DNA of 64,000 nt from contig OW203986.1 in NCBI GenBank assembly GCA_934047225.1, forward strand, positions 17,735,221 through 17,799,220. The letters are read 5' to 3'. The translations under genes and the position numbers were made by a program. Position 1 is the stretch's first letter; each line of letters opens with the position of its first letter. Positions 43,221-54,837 of the stretch are shown here, one piece after another. Source of the stretch: Ypsolopha sequella (Eukaryota; Arthropoda; Insecta; Lepidoptera; Ypsolophidae). The notes below the pieces were generated by a model. It searched no databases and was not told the origin of the DNA. It saw only the letters and a program-made list of their open reading frames with translations.

Positions 43221-44558
43221 TATGATAGACACAACTATTTATATAAATAAATATATATCGCGTGTAAACGGACACTAATCTTTAAATTTAACCACATAAT
43301 CTAGTTATCAACGAAACAACTTTCCTTTGTTGAACAAACAAACTAAAAAAAATCATTTAATTTTTAATTTAATTTTATTTATAAACGCTTTTTGCATTTA
43401 CACAAATTGATATAAAAGACAGACAAAAAACAAACATAACTGGACGGCGATCCAGGCGCGTGCGCAAAAATTTGGAAAGCAGAAAAATCAATCTTTTTCG
43501 TAGAAAATCCCTTGTAAAATCACTCGAAATCTGCCTTACCAAATTTTTTTGCACTCGCCACAATCGCCATCATAGTGTGCGAAGGTGGCACATTTTAGAT
43601 AATAGTAATATCTTCCAGGCAACTTTTGGAAACAAACATAAATATTATTATTTTTTCGATACGTTTCGATCGTTGTTATGTAAATGTTGTTCAGTATGAT
43701 AAGTAGATTATGAGGTTTCATGTAAAGGTACCTGTCAATTTACACCCGGGATATAAAATAACCAAATTGAGGTCTCGAAATATATTGAACGTCTAAGTTC
43801 GAGTACAAGAAATAATAACAATATAATTATAATAATGCTCATTAATTTGTTATATATATTAAAAGCATAGGAAATAAAATTATATTTAATAAAAAAATTT
43901 TTGCAAAACGTGTTCCTTCTCGTTTAAGTTCTGAATAAAGAGCAAAACGTCCATTGCGTGTTGGTGAAACAATTTGTTCGATGCTTTGTATCTAAAGTTA
44001 GCCTTCTTAGAAAACTTTCAGTGGTAATATTCGTGAAAAAGTATCGGAAGTCGTTGGCAGCACTACAAAGGTTGTCAGCTGGCATATGAACGCAAATAAG
44101 ACAGCGATTTTCATACGAACCCACGCCAAATGTCATATTTTCAAGATACCATTAATATTATTTACAAGGCATACCTATGAATTATGTGGTGATCATTTTT
44201 CATTTGTTCAGTTATTCTTTTATTCAAAAAACTGTTGTCGATCGGAATAATTGTATTCGGATATATGCATATGATGTATATTATGAACATGACAGCAAAC
44301 TTACGTAACAACGTAGAACAATCGAAATGTATGTCTGTGCTTATATGTATGAGTCTAACATGCAATGGCCCATGCTACAGGTTATCGATTTCAGTTGTCC
44401 ATACAGCACTTTTACAGAAATAGGTAGTAAGCTTTTAAATAAACCGTAAAAATTAATTACATATATAATTTATCGACCGATGCGTAAATAATTAATTACT
44501 GAAAATCGAGGTTAAAGAAATTCATGTATATGGGACCTTAACAGACCTCATCTCAAGA
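43221..44558. other. Gene-free stretch
   Basis: AT-rich. Overlapping 60-80-codon frames on both strands at 43375-43721 and 44162-44423 are unsupported. No repeat is recognised. Confidence 0.4.
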
Positions 44559-45003
44559 TCTGAATTCCCATAGCTTACTTTCCAAAGGTTTTTTTTTGGA
44601 GTATATACGCCATTTTAGGACATAGTTTTCATTGTTTTGGTATATAAATTAGCCATTATTTTTCAATGATTTTTTAAAAAATTGTCGGTTATGACGTCTT
44701 TTGTGAATTTCAGACATTATACTGATTGTGATGTGTAAAAAAAAGTGGTCCGTCTCTGTCTATCTATTTATCTGTCATCCGTCTGTCAAATAAGTCGGAA
44801 GCAAAATATTATAAATGTATTTTGATAGCAAAGGACACATTTCTAAACAGCCATTTCTCACACGAAGGCAAATGGAAGTTGTAGCTTTTTTGTAAAAATA
44901 TTCATCATCATGAGGTTTTTTAGACCACAAGTTCTAAAATATGGCTTATTAAACCAAAATCTCGAAATGGTTTTCGAATTTACACATAATTTAATCTATG
45001 CGG
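44559..45003 (+). repeat. Large dispersed repeat, copy 2 (inverted partner of 18 kb copy)
   Basis: About 445 bp corresponding in reverse to 17970-18455 (atcatcatgaggttttttag, tcacacgaaggcaaatggaa, gtcggttatgacgtc). Immediately after it lies tcgcccacggcttcgccagc, the generic lepidopteran repeat motif. Confidence 0.75.
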
Positions 45004-47136
45004 AATCTTTCGCCCACGGCTTCGCCAGCGAGCGTTTATTCAATCCTTGCTCCGTTTTCGGATTGGTGTTTGTTTTATCAACAACCCTTATAGCCTAAAT
45101 GTTGACCAGGGTATCTACAATTACAATAAATAAAACCGTGTCCAAATCCATTGAGTGGTTCTCGAGTTAAAACTGAACATACTCGTACATTATTAACACG
45201 TCTAACACGTCTGCTTATATAAGGTAGGATCGTACCGCGAGTCTATTGTATTAAATTGTCATCTCAATTCAATAATTCTATTTATTAGGTGCTACTTATG
45301 TTGCATGTTACCCTGCGAGGTGTCCACGGAAGACCAGCGTCGTGGCACAGAATAAAATAGTCGTGGTACAGAATAGTGCCATGACACATGCTGAGTGGAG
45401 GCCTTTGGGTGTCACTTATGTTTTGTTTGTTATTGATTATATTGTATTTTAATTGTGTGACACCAATAAAGTTTTTTCTATTCTATCCTATTCTACATCA
45501 TACAGACAGACAGACAAAAATTCAAAATATATATATTTTGGCATTACCCATTTCATTTAATATTTCACAAAAATACTTATTTAACGACTTATTTAGTACG
45601 TTATTATTACTATAGATAGAGTATGCTACCTAAAGATATCTTAATAATTATTAATGAAAGAACAAACTGACAAGCCGAAATTTAATTTCGGAAATTAAAT
45701 GCTCGAAGGAACTGACAGCTCGAAGGGCGAATGATGTGAAAGAAAAGAAACCTCATCTCTTGTGTTGTTTTGAGCCAGTGAGAAAATGATGATCTAGGTA
45801 AAACTACGAAATTCATAACGAAACACCTGTCTCATTCGCTTTGCAGAGGAATCGAAAAACCATGTCTCGCAATAATGTATTTTTATTTTTCATGTTTAAA
45901 AACGAAACCGAAAGAGAAAATGTATTGAAAACTCCTGACTCCTGAATAACATTTAAATTGCATCTGTTTTCGTCAAGCGACTAACAGTTTGCACACTGCA
46001 GTCGGAAAACACTTTCTTTTGCTGAAAATCGAGAACTTTGTAAGATTGCGGCAACTGACTTCGCATGGATCAGAAAAGTTTAAAAGATCAAAATTATTAG
46101 TTTAAGATTTGCGTTATACTCAATAACAATATATTTTTTATTAAACATGCTTCAAACTACTAAATGTGTCAAACAAGTGTTGTAAATGTTTAAAATGGTT
46201 TGACTCAAATTAAAATCTTCGTCTTTGACGCAAACTTTTCGACCCTATCGGAAATTAGAATTTATTAATTTAGAATTTATGCACCAAGCGAATTCTTACA
46301 GTCTGTATGCCTGCTGAATTCTGAGCCTGTTTGACCCAGTATGTCATCTAGTTTCAAAAGACATATTTAAAATAAATCGTTTGATTGTTTCAAATTTTAA
46401 ATGTCTTATTATGTGTTAGCCATATTTTTAACGTTAACGAATAAAAGAATTTTATTAAAACTATTGCTTTTTGCATACGGCTCTTCACATTGAAAGTACT
46501 TGTATAAATTATAGTTGTGTTACTTCATTGTTCTGTACAGCACAAAGTTAAATGTTAATTCCTTCTTATTATTATTAATAAAAACTCAATTAATCAATGA
46601 ATGTACACTTTATTGCACACAAATAAGAAGATAAGATATATACAAAGAACAGATAGAAGGCAAGGGTGGACTTATTCCTATAAGAAATTTCTTCTAGTCA
46701 ATCTTGGGAATTTATGTTAATATAATATCCATTCATAAAGATAACACTAACTGCATTAGGCGCAAGTTTATACTCTCCATAATATAAGGGTTGGGTTTCA
46801 TCCCAGTACTAAGACATAAATAAAGTAGGCATACGGCGTGGCGGCTTATTTCGGGTGAAGTAGTCTATAATCCACACTCACACTCGAGCGATGCTTGAGT
46901 GCTGGACCCGCATTATTAGTACGTCGGCAAAATGAGGTTTCAGAACTTTCCATTTGAGTCATCTCAGATATGGTGTCATCTGGTGTCAACGCGTTCAGTA
47001 TGGCCTCTTGAACACAAATGTATGAAATGACAAGCGCGCAGACGGTGGAGGTAGAAACTGTGACGTCATAAGGATGGCGATACAAAGAAAAAAATAATTT
47101 TCATTTCAACATGTCACGTGGGGTATTTGTGAGAAT
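45004..47136. other. Gene-free stretch
   Basis: A LINE-like 3' section ends in aataaagttttttc near 45465-45480. An open minus-strand frame at 46846-47085 (79 codons) has no recognisable domain. The rest is AT-rich. Confidence 0.45.
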
Positions 47137-47405
47137 ATATAAGGTCTTTCAATTTAAATTGAAAGTAATTTAGGAGGTGATTCAGTATCGTTAATACATC
47201 ACATTCCACTGCAAAGTACATTTTTTTGCGTAAACTTTTTCTTCACTTGTCCATACAAACTGAGTCAGCTGATCGGACCACTTTGTACTGAGAAGTGAAA
47301 AAAAAAAATCGCGCAAAAAAATGTGCTTTGCAGTGGAATGTGATGTATTAATGATACTGAATCACCTTCTAAATTACTTTCAATTTAAATTGAAAGACCT
47401 TATAT
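47137..47405. mobile_element. 261-bp foldback MITE, copy 1, ATAT duplication
   Basis: The element 47141-47401 begins AAGGTCTTTCAATTTAAATT and ends with its exact reverse complement, flanked by ATAT at 47137-47140 and 47402-47405. Arms of about 110 bp pair nearly completely (taatacatcacattccactg / cagtggaatgtgatgtatta). The centre holds tgagtcagctgatcggacca. A second copy of the same length is at 62730-62990. Non-coding; superfamily unknown. Confidence 0.85.
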
Positions 47406-48404
47406 GTATAACACACCCGTACTATGGCAGTTTTACTACTTGGCCAAACAAATAATTAGAAAACTTCCAAAAATGCCACAATTTAAAGCTGACTTTGAAC
47501 TGCTGTATATTAAAAACTACTTCATGGATTTTTGTAAAATGTATACCAAATAACTGAAGATATAAATTTATTTATGAATCAAAATTAAAACGGATACACA
47601 CATTATTCAAAAAAAAAAACTTAGATTAAATGAAAAATTTGATTTAGATCGTTGCCGCTGGGGAGAGTACCCAAGAGACTGGCTGCGTTACCTCGTTGAA
47701 TCGATACACTAATTCTGAAGATATCCTCCTTATATTGTCAAAAATAAATAACTAAAAATATTAAAAAAAAAAGATGGACATAAATTTGAATTACAGTATA
47801 ATATCCTGATTTTACAATATTTGCACAATTACTCACTGAAAGAATATATTCAGATTTCAGTGTGTAAAGTATTATAGTAGGTATGTGCCATGCCCGCGAT
47901 CCCACCCGGGTTTATTCGACAGCCAATATGTTGAACAGGGTCACGTGCATATAAAAAAAAAAGTATCTGAATCCGTTCAGTGGTTTTGGATATGTGCGTG
48001 AATTAATAGACAGACAAGCAGACCGACAGAAAATAATTCTAAAAATCGCTGATTTGTATTATATTACTCCTCTTCAGTCACCCCCTTTCTATTTTTGTTT
48101 ATTACTTTTCTTCAATGTACAAACACATCAGGTTCTACGTTTCGATTATATTATAATTTCATTACTTTCAACTCAAATACTGACTACATATCCACCGATT
48201 TTTTTTAACATTAAATGGTGAATGTTTTTTTAATTAGTGTACATTTCTTATTTTTTCCTTTTTCTTGTTATATATTTTTCCACGCTATAATTATATTTTA
48301 TAAAAATCTATCTAGTCGTTTTCAATCTTCAGCAGTTCAAAGTCTCAAATCTTTTTAACTGATCAAATCTTTTTTTGACATTTGGGTGTGGTTCCCATTT
48401 GTTC
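47406..48404. other. Gene-free stretch
   Basis: A segment at about 47885-48030 (atccgttcagtggttttgga, then gacagacaagcag) looks like a LINE/Helitron 3' repeat end. Otherwise AT-rich. Confidence 0.4.
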
Positions 48405-48760
48405 AAATTCAAATAGGTTATTTTGCAAAGCAGGTATATATAATACACTTTTTACACGTCAAATTTAATCTAATAAAAATATATGTAATAAAATAAATAA
48501 ATACACATTAACTAAATTAAAGGTTTATTTAGTTTATGTAGCAATATATGTATATATATACGATTAAAATGATAGGTAAAATATATATCATACAAGGTGA
48601 AATCCAATCAACCGGCCAAACCCATACCGGACCCAGCCAGGGACCAGGAAAAAGGTTCAATGATCACCAACCGAGACCCCAGCACGAATCCAGGCGGCCG
48701 ACCAAATCCCATCCTATATACTACATACTACGTAATAGGTTACATAATAATATATAATTC
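48405..48760 (-). repeat. Dispersed repeat, probable non-LTR 3' end, copy 3
   Basis: Inverted match to 6638-6915, including aaattaaaggtttatttagt, ggaccaggaaaaaggttcaa, ggcggccgaccaaatcccat and atactacatacta. It extends at its AT-rich end to a segment matching 7500-7550 (ttttgcaaagcaggtatata). Confidence 0.7.
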
Positions 48761-49528
48761 CATAGAACTGATGTCAGCAGGACAAAAATGGACAACTTTA
48801 TCTCATTTTTTTCCATAGAACTACATACAAGCGTTTTCACCCTAATTCACTCATTAAAACGAAATTGGGAATCAATATTTTGACAATTAATGTTGACAAT
48901 TCAATAGAAAAGGAAACTACCAATCGCTTCTGCCAGGTGTCGCATGATCATTTGTACCTTGAGGAAATGTCAAATCATTTCACTTGAAAACCTAAAAAAA
49001 TAAATAGAACTTAACCTGAAAATACGCTCAATCTATGGATTTAGTAAGTACGACCTACTTGGCAATGACAATAAAAGGAACCAACGATTACGATGCCCTC
49101 TGAGAAAAGCTTTGGCTTTCCCTCCTTATTGTTGACAATTTGTATACAAGCGTCATGTTATCATTTGTGCCTATAGCTGCAACACAGCTAAATAATTATA
49201 ACCCGAAGAAATAGAAACAAATATAGAATAGAGAATAATAAATAATAATGAATCAAAAATAAAGAACCATTCGAGAAAAAGAAGTATAAAACGATAAACT
49301 TGAGACTTTGGATTTCCGTTTTGTCCTGCTGACGTCAGTTCTATAAAATAAATGGGAAAAAGAAGTATTAAATGTTCTACGGAAAACTTAAGACTTTTTT
49401 TTCCCCTTTTGTCCTACTGACGTCAGTTCTATAGAACAAATGGGAACTACCCACATTTTTCACCGTGGCAGAAGGTCAGGTTGTTAGGTTACATCGCGTA
49501 GTCTGTTCGTTCGCTTTTTTTAGATATA
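48761..49528. other. Gene-free stretch
   Basis: Three passages around ctgacgtcagttctatagaac (about 48770, 49330 and 49420) repeat with variations, followed by aaatggg. A small local repeat; no gene. Confidence 0.45.
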
Positions 49529-49773
49529 TAGTGGGTGTTAAGATGAAGTTGCGGAAACTGGAAAATGGTGATAGTACTCGTCCATACATTACTTTTACTA
49601 TGGAGCCAACCCTCAAATCGTGAAAAAAAAAATCAGCTGCTCCATAGCTACCCGACCAAAATTTATGAAACAACAGATTTGTTTTTCTTACATTTTTTTC
49701 AAGGAAAGTTGTTCGTATGGTCGTGTACTACAACCAGCTTTCCGCTTCCGCAACTTCATCTTAACATCCTGTA
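49529..49773. mobile_element. Palindromic MITE, TACAGRATG family B, copy 2
   Basis: The right end, on the minus strand, is TACAGGATGTTAAGATGAAG. The left end tagtgggtgttaagatgaag pairs after a few mismatches. Inner blocks ttgcggaaactgg / ccgcttccgcaa pair. It is 245 bp, versus 247 bp for the copy at 17427-17673. The SINE at 49778 abuts it. Confidence 0.75.
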
Positions 49774-49777
49774 CAGG

Positions 49778-50130
49778 TATATATCGTCACAACAATGAAT
49801 CCCCAAGGGGGTTTCACAGGTGTTCCAAGTGTGAACTGTGAAATGGAAGTCACAGTCCATACTCGGTACACCCGTGTTTCACCGACGATTATTACGTCCC
49901 AACGTGATGGATGGTGAGCCTTATCGCCGTACTTCGGGCACAAATACACGCTTTTTAGGACATGCAGGTTTCCTTACGATATTTTCCTTCACCGTTCAGC
50001 AAGTGTTAAGTAAGAACAAATACTATGCACATAAATTCCGAAAAACTCATTGGTGCATGCCCGACTGTGGATCGATCCTGGATCTCAAGATAGAGAGCAT
50101 TCAACCCCTGAGCTACCGTCGCTTTTTATT
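49778..50130 (-). mobile_element. tRNA-derived SINE, family B, full-length copy
   Basis: Read on the minus strand, the head has a good box A (tagctcaggggttgaatgc) and a box B-like ggatcgatcc. The body is colinear with 10040-10356 and ends in gattcattgttgtgacgat. About 350 bp. The small frames inside are artefacts. Confidence 0.8.
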
Positions 50131-50512
50131 TGATTTTACTATTATTCTCGTGTGAAGGTGTAAACTACAACAACGGCGGAACAATCGTGCTTTTCACGAT
50201 CCTATGGGTAATACAGATTTTCACACACGCTATGTTACACCATGACGAGGCCGGTGCACGAGGGGACAACCAGCCATTATGTCAAAATTAGAGTGGAAAG
50301 ATTAAAATATTTATATATACATGAATTCAATAATTACCAGTTGTATACAAATACACTAAATTATATACAGGGAAATAATAATTAATTTCAAAATTTACTT
50401 GCATACAAGAAACGTTAATATCATATTATGTTTCACAACACGGTACTGATAAAAACAATGTTACTGTTCACGACAACACAGTCCTTGTCAATCTATCATA
50501 TATTTTATAATT
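50131..50512. other. Gene-free stretch
   Basis: No recognised feature. Confidence 0.4.
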
Positions 50513-50905
50513 TTTCAATGCAAGTGCTCGTAAAGGCCCACTTTTTATGCATCAAAACCGAACAGAAAGTCGATTATTTTGCCCTAGGGCTGTATTATTA
50601 TTATTTTTTAAATTTATTTACAATGGTTGGCTAACCTGCAGCCTTTCCTGTGTACCATAAACGTTATACTTTTTTTTTCACTGTGTAACGGCTCTGGATA
50701 CAGTCCTTTTGAACCAATCATAATTTAAAGTTCACAAGATTAAATTTGTTTTATTTCCTCACACCATGCATTGAAAAACGTAGTATGATACACGGGCGTA
50801 AGCGCAATAAATTACTCGGTTACGTTTAAAACACTCGCTACGCTCGTGTTTGAATCGTCCTCGTAATTTACTCCTTTTCACCCTTGTAGCATAAACTACT
50901 ATTAT
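50513..50905 (+). repeat. Dispersed repeat C, copy 2
   Basis: The first 220 bp match 20051-20262 (caagtgctcgtaaaggccca). The following part (aatttaaagttcacaagatt ... tactcggttacgtttaaaac) matches 53201-53350. One longer element is therefore represented by three overlapping fragments. Confidence 0.75.
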
Positions 50906-51206
50906 CGCCTTATGCAGATAGTATGTATATACATGTACATACGTACGTGGTTATAATACCAACCTGTAGTCTGGATTTAAAGACATTCAAAAACAAAACT
51001 AAAGATGACCTAAAATAAAAACATAACAAAGTAATCAATTCAGCCAAAAAGTGCAAATCGCTTCATTTATTGTCGTGTATTGGTAGTTGGGTGACAAGAT
51101 CTGGCCCGGAAATACCATTTATATTAGAACTTTCTTCTAATATCATTGGGAAATACGAGTAATTTACTACTATAACTTTACCTACATTATATTTAAGGTG
51201 CAATAA
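50906..51206. other. Gene-free stretch
   Basis: No recognised feature. Confidence 0.4.
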
Positions 51207-51410
51207 AAAGCAAACAATTGGTCAAGAACAACAATAAAAAAAATAAAAAATAAAATTAAATATCACTTTGAAAAAAAAAGTTTGTATAGGAAATTTTCAC
51301 TCTAGGGTAGACATTGTCTACCCTGGCGTCATACAATTTTTTTTTTCAAAGTGATATTAAAATTTTTTCATATTTTTTTTATTGTTGTTCTTGACCAATT
51401 GTTTGCTTTT
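51207..51410. repeat. Foldback with 38-bp near-perfect arms
   Basis: aaagcaaacaattggtcaag and the next bases are exactly inverted at the right end (cttgaccaattgtttgcttt). Pairing resumes near the centre (tatcactttgaaaaaaaaa / tttttttttcaaagtgata) around ggtagacattgtctacc, itself a palindrome. 204 bp; non-coding. Confidence 0.8.
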
Positions 51411-52530
51411 CCAGCAAAAAGTTCTGTGCACGCCACTGAGGTGCATCTCTACTAAGTATTAAATTTCATAAAAGATTGTAAGTCATAATGCTAAAGCAGT
51501 GATTTAACGAAACTATACAATTTGCTAAGTAAAAGAAAAGATGGGCAAATACCCATCAAGAAAATCGCTCTGCCTCCCTGGTGAGCCATTCAGATCTCGA
51601 GATTTTGGTCCCCGGATCGAGTCTGCACTGGAGGGAGCTATCTCAACAAAATAGGCAACTCGTAAAATATAATGGATACTCCAAGATGATACACACGCGA
51701 ACGGTTGTAAACGGTCAGAAATTAGCGGTTATATTTTTAGGGACGCTGTTTTTTATGGATCATTACGCCATTTGGTTTACGACCTTTTTCCTCGATTTGT
51801 TGGTCAATCGACGGACTAATCGTTCGATCCACAATGGTTACTATTATTTTTATAAGCAGCAACAAATTAGGTTGAGTATCTGGGGGCACGGTAGTGCCCC
51901 CGCCAAATCTCGCAAAAAAACGCTGAACGGCCGTACCATCCTTTTCTCGAAGCAACTCACGGCACAAATATCTTCTCAAATCGCTAATAATTGGTATTAG
52001 GTAGATATGTTGTATATGTTGCTGTGTGCGATTGCGAAGTCTCTATATTTTATTAGAGAAATAAAGATGACTAATATTAATACAGTCACTTAATGTTGGT
52101 AGGTAACTAATTAGGAAACAATTAATGATAAATTTGTTAAATAGGTGCTCCATACTAACTAAAATGAAAAGGTGCTTACATACAATCTAAAATAGCAGAC
52201 GGTTTTACATAAGATCTCACAACTTTTTACGGTGGAAGGATTGCGTTGCGAGACTTGATATTTTTGTACATTTTATGTTTTTGATAGGATATATTTTTCA
52301 TCACAAGTCAATTTTATTCCCATGAGAGCCTTCGCTTTCACACTTCTGATTGGTCCGCGTTCGTGATTCTGATAGATTAGCGTCATGCAACCAAAGAGGT
52401 AGAGAACGCATAATTTAAGGCTTTGGCGGCAATGCGCACAAAAAAAAACTAAATGTGTCTTTTTCTTTCTTTTTTCTCAGAAACTTTCACGCTTGTCTTC
52501 GCTAAGTTATTGCAAATAATAATTAAAAAT
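51411..52530. other. Gene-free stretch
   Basis: The 139-codon frame at 51581-52000 shows no domain, and its antisense frame is equally open, as in repeats. A hairpin gggggcacggtagtgccccc lies at 51880-51900. Nothing else is recognised. Confidence 0.4.
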
Positions 52531-52580
52531 GAATTCGAATTGTGATAGTCCTGAAAACATAGTAAAAGATGCAGCTAACG
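52531..52580 (+). pseudogene. Possible first-exon relic, SAM-like N-terminus
   Basis: From ATG 52529 the frame reads MNSNCDSPENIVKDAANVAQ, then QLLPQNTR and a stop. The pattern '...LLP(x)(K/N)(S/T)' resembles the start of the SAM-like arm-binding region in Crypton-type tyrosine-recombinase proteins of insects. It is only 28 codons. The following sequence (52640-52760, tcactcggggccaagatatt) looks like a dispersed repeat. Weak and tentative. Confidence 0.2.
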
Positions 52581-53200
52581 TGGCGCAACAATTATTACCA
52601 CAAAATACCAGGTGTTCGTAGCTTTTCATTTCTCTCATAGGTAGTGATGAAAAATAGTGTGTATCACTCGGGGCCAAGATATTTTGTTCTCGTGCAGCGT
52701 ATATTGAATTCCTTGCTTCGCTTCGCTCTGAATTCAAAATAACGCCCTCGACATACACAATATTACTTGAGCCCCTTGTAACACAAATAACTATTGACTA
52801 TGCTGCCTCCATAGAGCGGTCCGAAATATATTTTGAGTATACTCGTATTTTTGTTTATTCATGTATTTGATACCAGAACTGCAGTTGAAATAAAAATGAG
52901 CTCGGTCGATGGCAGGGTCCAGGTTAGATTCCAGTCCAGGACTTACGAATTAGTTTTTCATTTGAAAAGCTCTGTTTACCACATGATAAACAGGAAAGAA
53001 AAGCACAGTGACATCATACTCTTAAATGTACCTGTGAGCTGTGTGTGTCAGAAGTACGGCAGTATTATGTTGAGACGGTATAATCGTAGGAGAAGAAGTG
53101 GATTGTTTAACTTTTTCAGTTAACACACAACATACATTGGGGTCATATAGATACACGATTTATTCGCTAAAATCCCTTAACAATTCTTCCAAATATCCCT
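52581..53200. other. Gene-free stretch
   Basis: The frames at 52507-52758 (-) and 52833-53123 (+) have no recognisable product. Confidence 0.35.
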
Positions 53201-53350
53201 CTGGATACAGTCCTCTTGAGCCAAACATAATTTAAAGTTCACAAGATTATATTTGTTTTATTTCCTCACAATATGCATTGAAAAACGTAGTATGATACAC
53301 GGGCGTAAGAGCAATAAATTACTCGGTTACGTTTAAAACACTCGCTGAAT
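53201..53350 (+). repeat. Dispersed repeat C, 3' fragment
   Basis: ctctggatacagtcctcttg through gtatgatacacgggcgtaag matches 50693-50835 at high identity. Confidence 0.7.
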
Positions 53351-53564
53351 TCGCTGTAGGCAGGAAAATAAAGCAAGATTAAGCAAATACATATGTCATT
53401 TGCAGTTCAAATTTGAGTTTCACGAGTACAATACCTCTTGGAATTGAATCACATCGTTCAACGATCGAGGCAACATTCAATGGCCGCTGAAATAAATTGC
53501 TAAATGTTGCAGATTTAAGGGGTAGGTAGTCACCAACAACCTTGAGTCAACCTCTGTTGGTACA
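53351..53564. other. Gene-free spacer
   Basis: No recognised feature. Confidence 0.35.
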
Positions 53565-53745
53565 AATATCGACGGAAACCATATTGCAATAACGTTTATA
53601 TCAGCCCGCATCTATATTGCGACGTCGCTGAGTTTCCGGATAGCGTAAAATAGGAGAAAATAATACTTTTTACATGGACGCGATAGACGGAAAAAAAAAT
53701 TCCATAAATGATTTTTCTAAGCAATATTTTACTTGTATTTTAGTG
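53565..53745 (+). repeat. Dispersed repeat D, copy 2
   Basis: ataacgtttatatcagcccg, ccggatagcgtaaaatagga and ttctaagcaatattttac match 26325-26490. Confidence 0.65.
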
Positions 53746-54029
53746 CAAAAACCATATAAATACCATTAGTGGTTTTAAAGATTAACCGATTTTACTTATT
53801 TTTAGTCTAAAAACAGTTTGACATTGAACAATAATTTCATGCGGTTTCTTATACACGAGAATAATTTCCTTAGATGAAGTTGTTTATTGTAGTTTAACAA
53901 ACAATATATATATTTTTCATAATTATTAAACATACCGTTTAAGAGAAATATCTTTAACAATAGACTAATTTTCGGATGACGCTGGGAAGAGGCGCCTTAA
54001 GTATATTACAATAATTTAAAATATATCCA
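53746..54029. other. Gene-free spacer
   Basis: AT-rich; nothing recognised. Confidence 0.35.
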
Positions 54030-54440
54030 TTAAGGCGATACGTAAAAGTTTTAGCGTCCCTGTTACTCTATATGCGAAAAAACCCTCAGTGCGAGTGGGA
54101 CGGATTCGTGGAAAAGTAGTAAAAAGGCGGTTTTTTATTAATACAAAATGTACTAAGCTATTTTGTCAAAAAGATTTTCAAGGAGACTTTACAAATACAT
54201 AATATCCACATTTTGAATGCAATAATCACAATGAAATTAGTTAGGATTTCAGAATTAGAGGAAAAAATAAAACAATAGAAAAAATCTTTTCGGAAACAAA
54301 TTCTATCAAGAAAATTTCATCTAATCGCGTTTTTCTTCAGTGAGAATCTTAATTAAATACTCAATAAACATTTACCCAAAAATGAAATACTGGAGTAAAT
54401 GGATTCGAAAAAACCCCATTTTTTTTTGGTATCGCCTTAA
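54030..54440. mobile_element. TTAA-flanked MITE (piggyBac-type), copy 3, inverted
   Basis: A 403-bp element (54034-54436) lies between TTAA at 54030-54033 and 54437-54440. Its termini GGCGATAC are perfectly inverted (ggtatcgcc on the right). The internal cagtgcgagtgggacggatt corresponds, on the opposite strand, to gaatccgcccctctcgcactg of copies 1 and 2. It has the best-preserved termini of the three. Confidence 0.85.
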
Positions 54441-54598
54441 GATTACTTCCGTTAGTTTTACGCAATAATGAACGAATATAAAAACTACGTTCTCTTTATT
54501 ATCGCTATTGTTGGGTAAATCACCAAATATACAGTTTAAACGTAATCATAAAAAAATATACAATTAAAACTATATTTGGATAAACCATAAACCTTCAT
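54441..54598. other. Gene-free spacer
   Basis: Nothing recognised. Confidence 0.35.
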
Positions 54599-54701
54599 AA
54601 CCGACACTTAGTTACGTACTAGTTTTTAGTAGTAGTAGGTTTTTTGCCCCAGCAAGATAATTTTTGGCAGACGTGTTTTTTTACGTAACTAAGTGTCGGT
54701 T
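54599..54701. repeat. Perfect 20-bp inverted repeat
   Basis: aaccgacacttagttacgta (54599-54618) and its exact reverse complement (54682-54701) are separated by a 63-bp loop containing tagtagtagtagg. A small MITE or a hairpin-forming transcript are both possible; no flanking duplication is evident. Confidence 0.8.
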
Positions 54702-54837
54702 AACGACATGTTACGCTCAACGAGGTATCTTATAAGATAGCTATTGTAAGGGTGGGCTTCTGGACTATTAGGACAATTTTGAAATGAAGAAAACTTAGTT
54801 TTGAAAGCACTAAGTCTGCTTCATTAACAATGATGCC

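Noticed and set aside
51581..52000. 139-codon + strand frame as a gene
   Set aside because: The antisense is equally open, the composition is repeat-like, and there is no recognisable motif.
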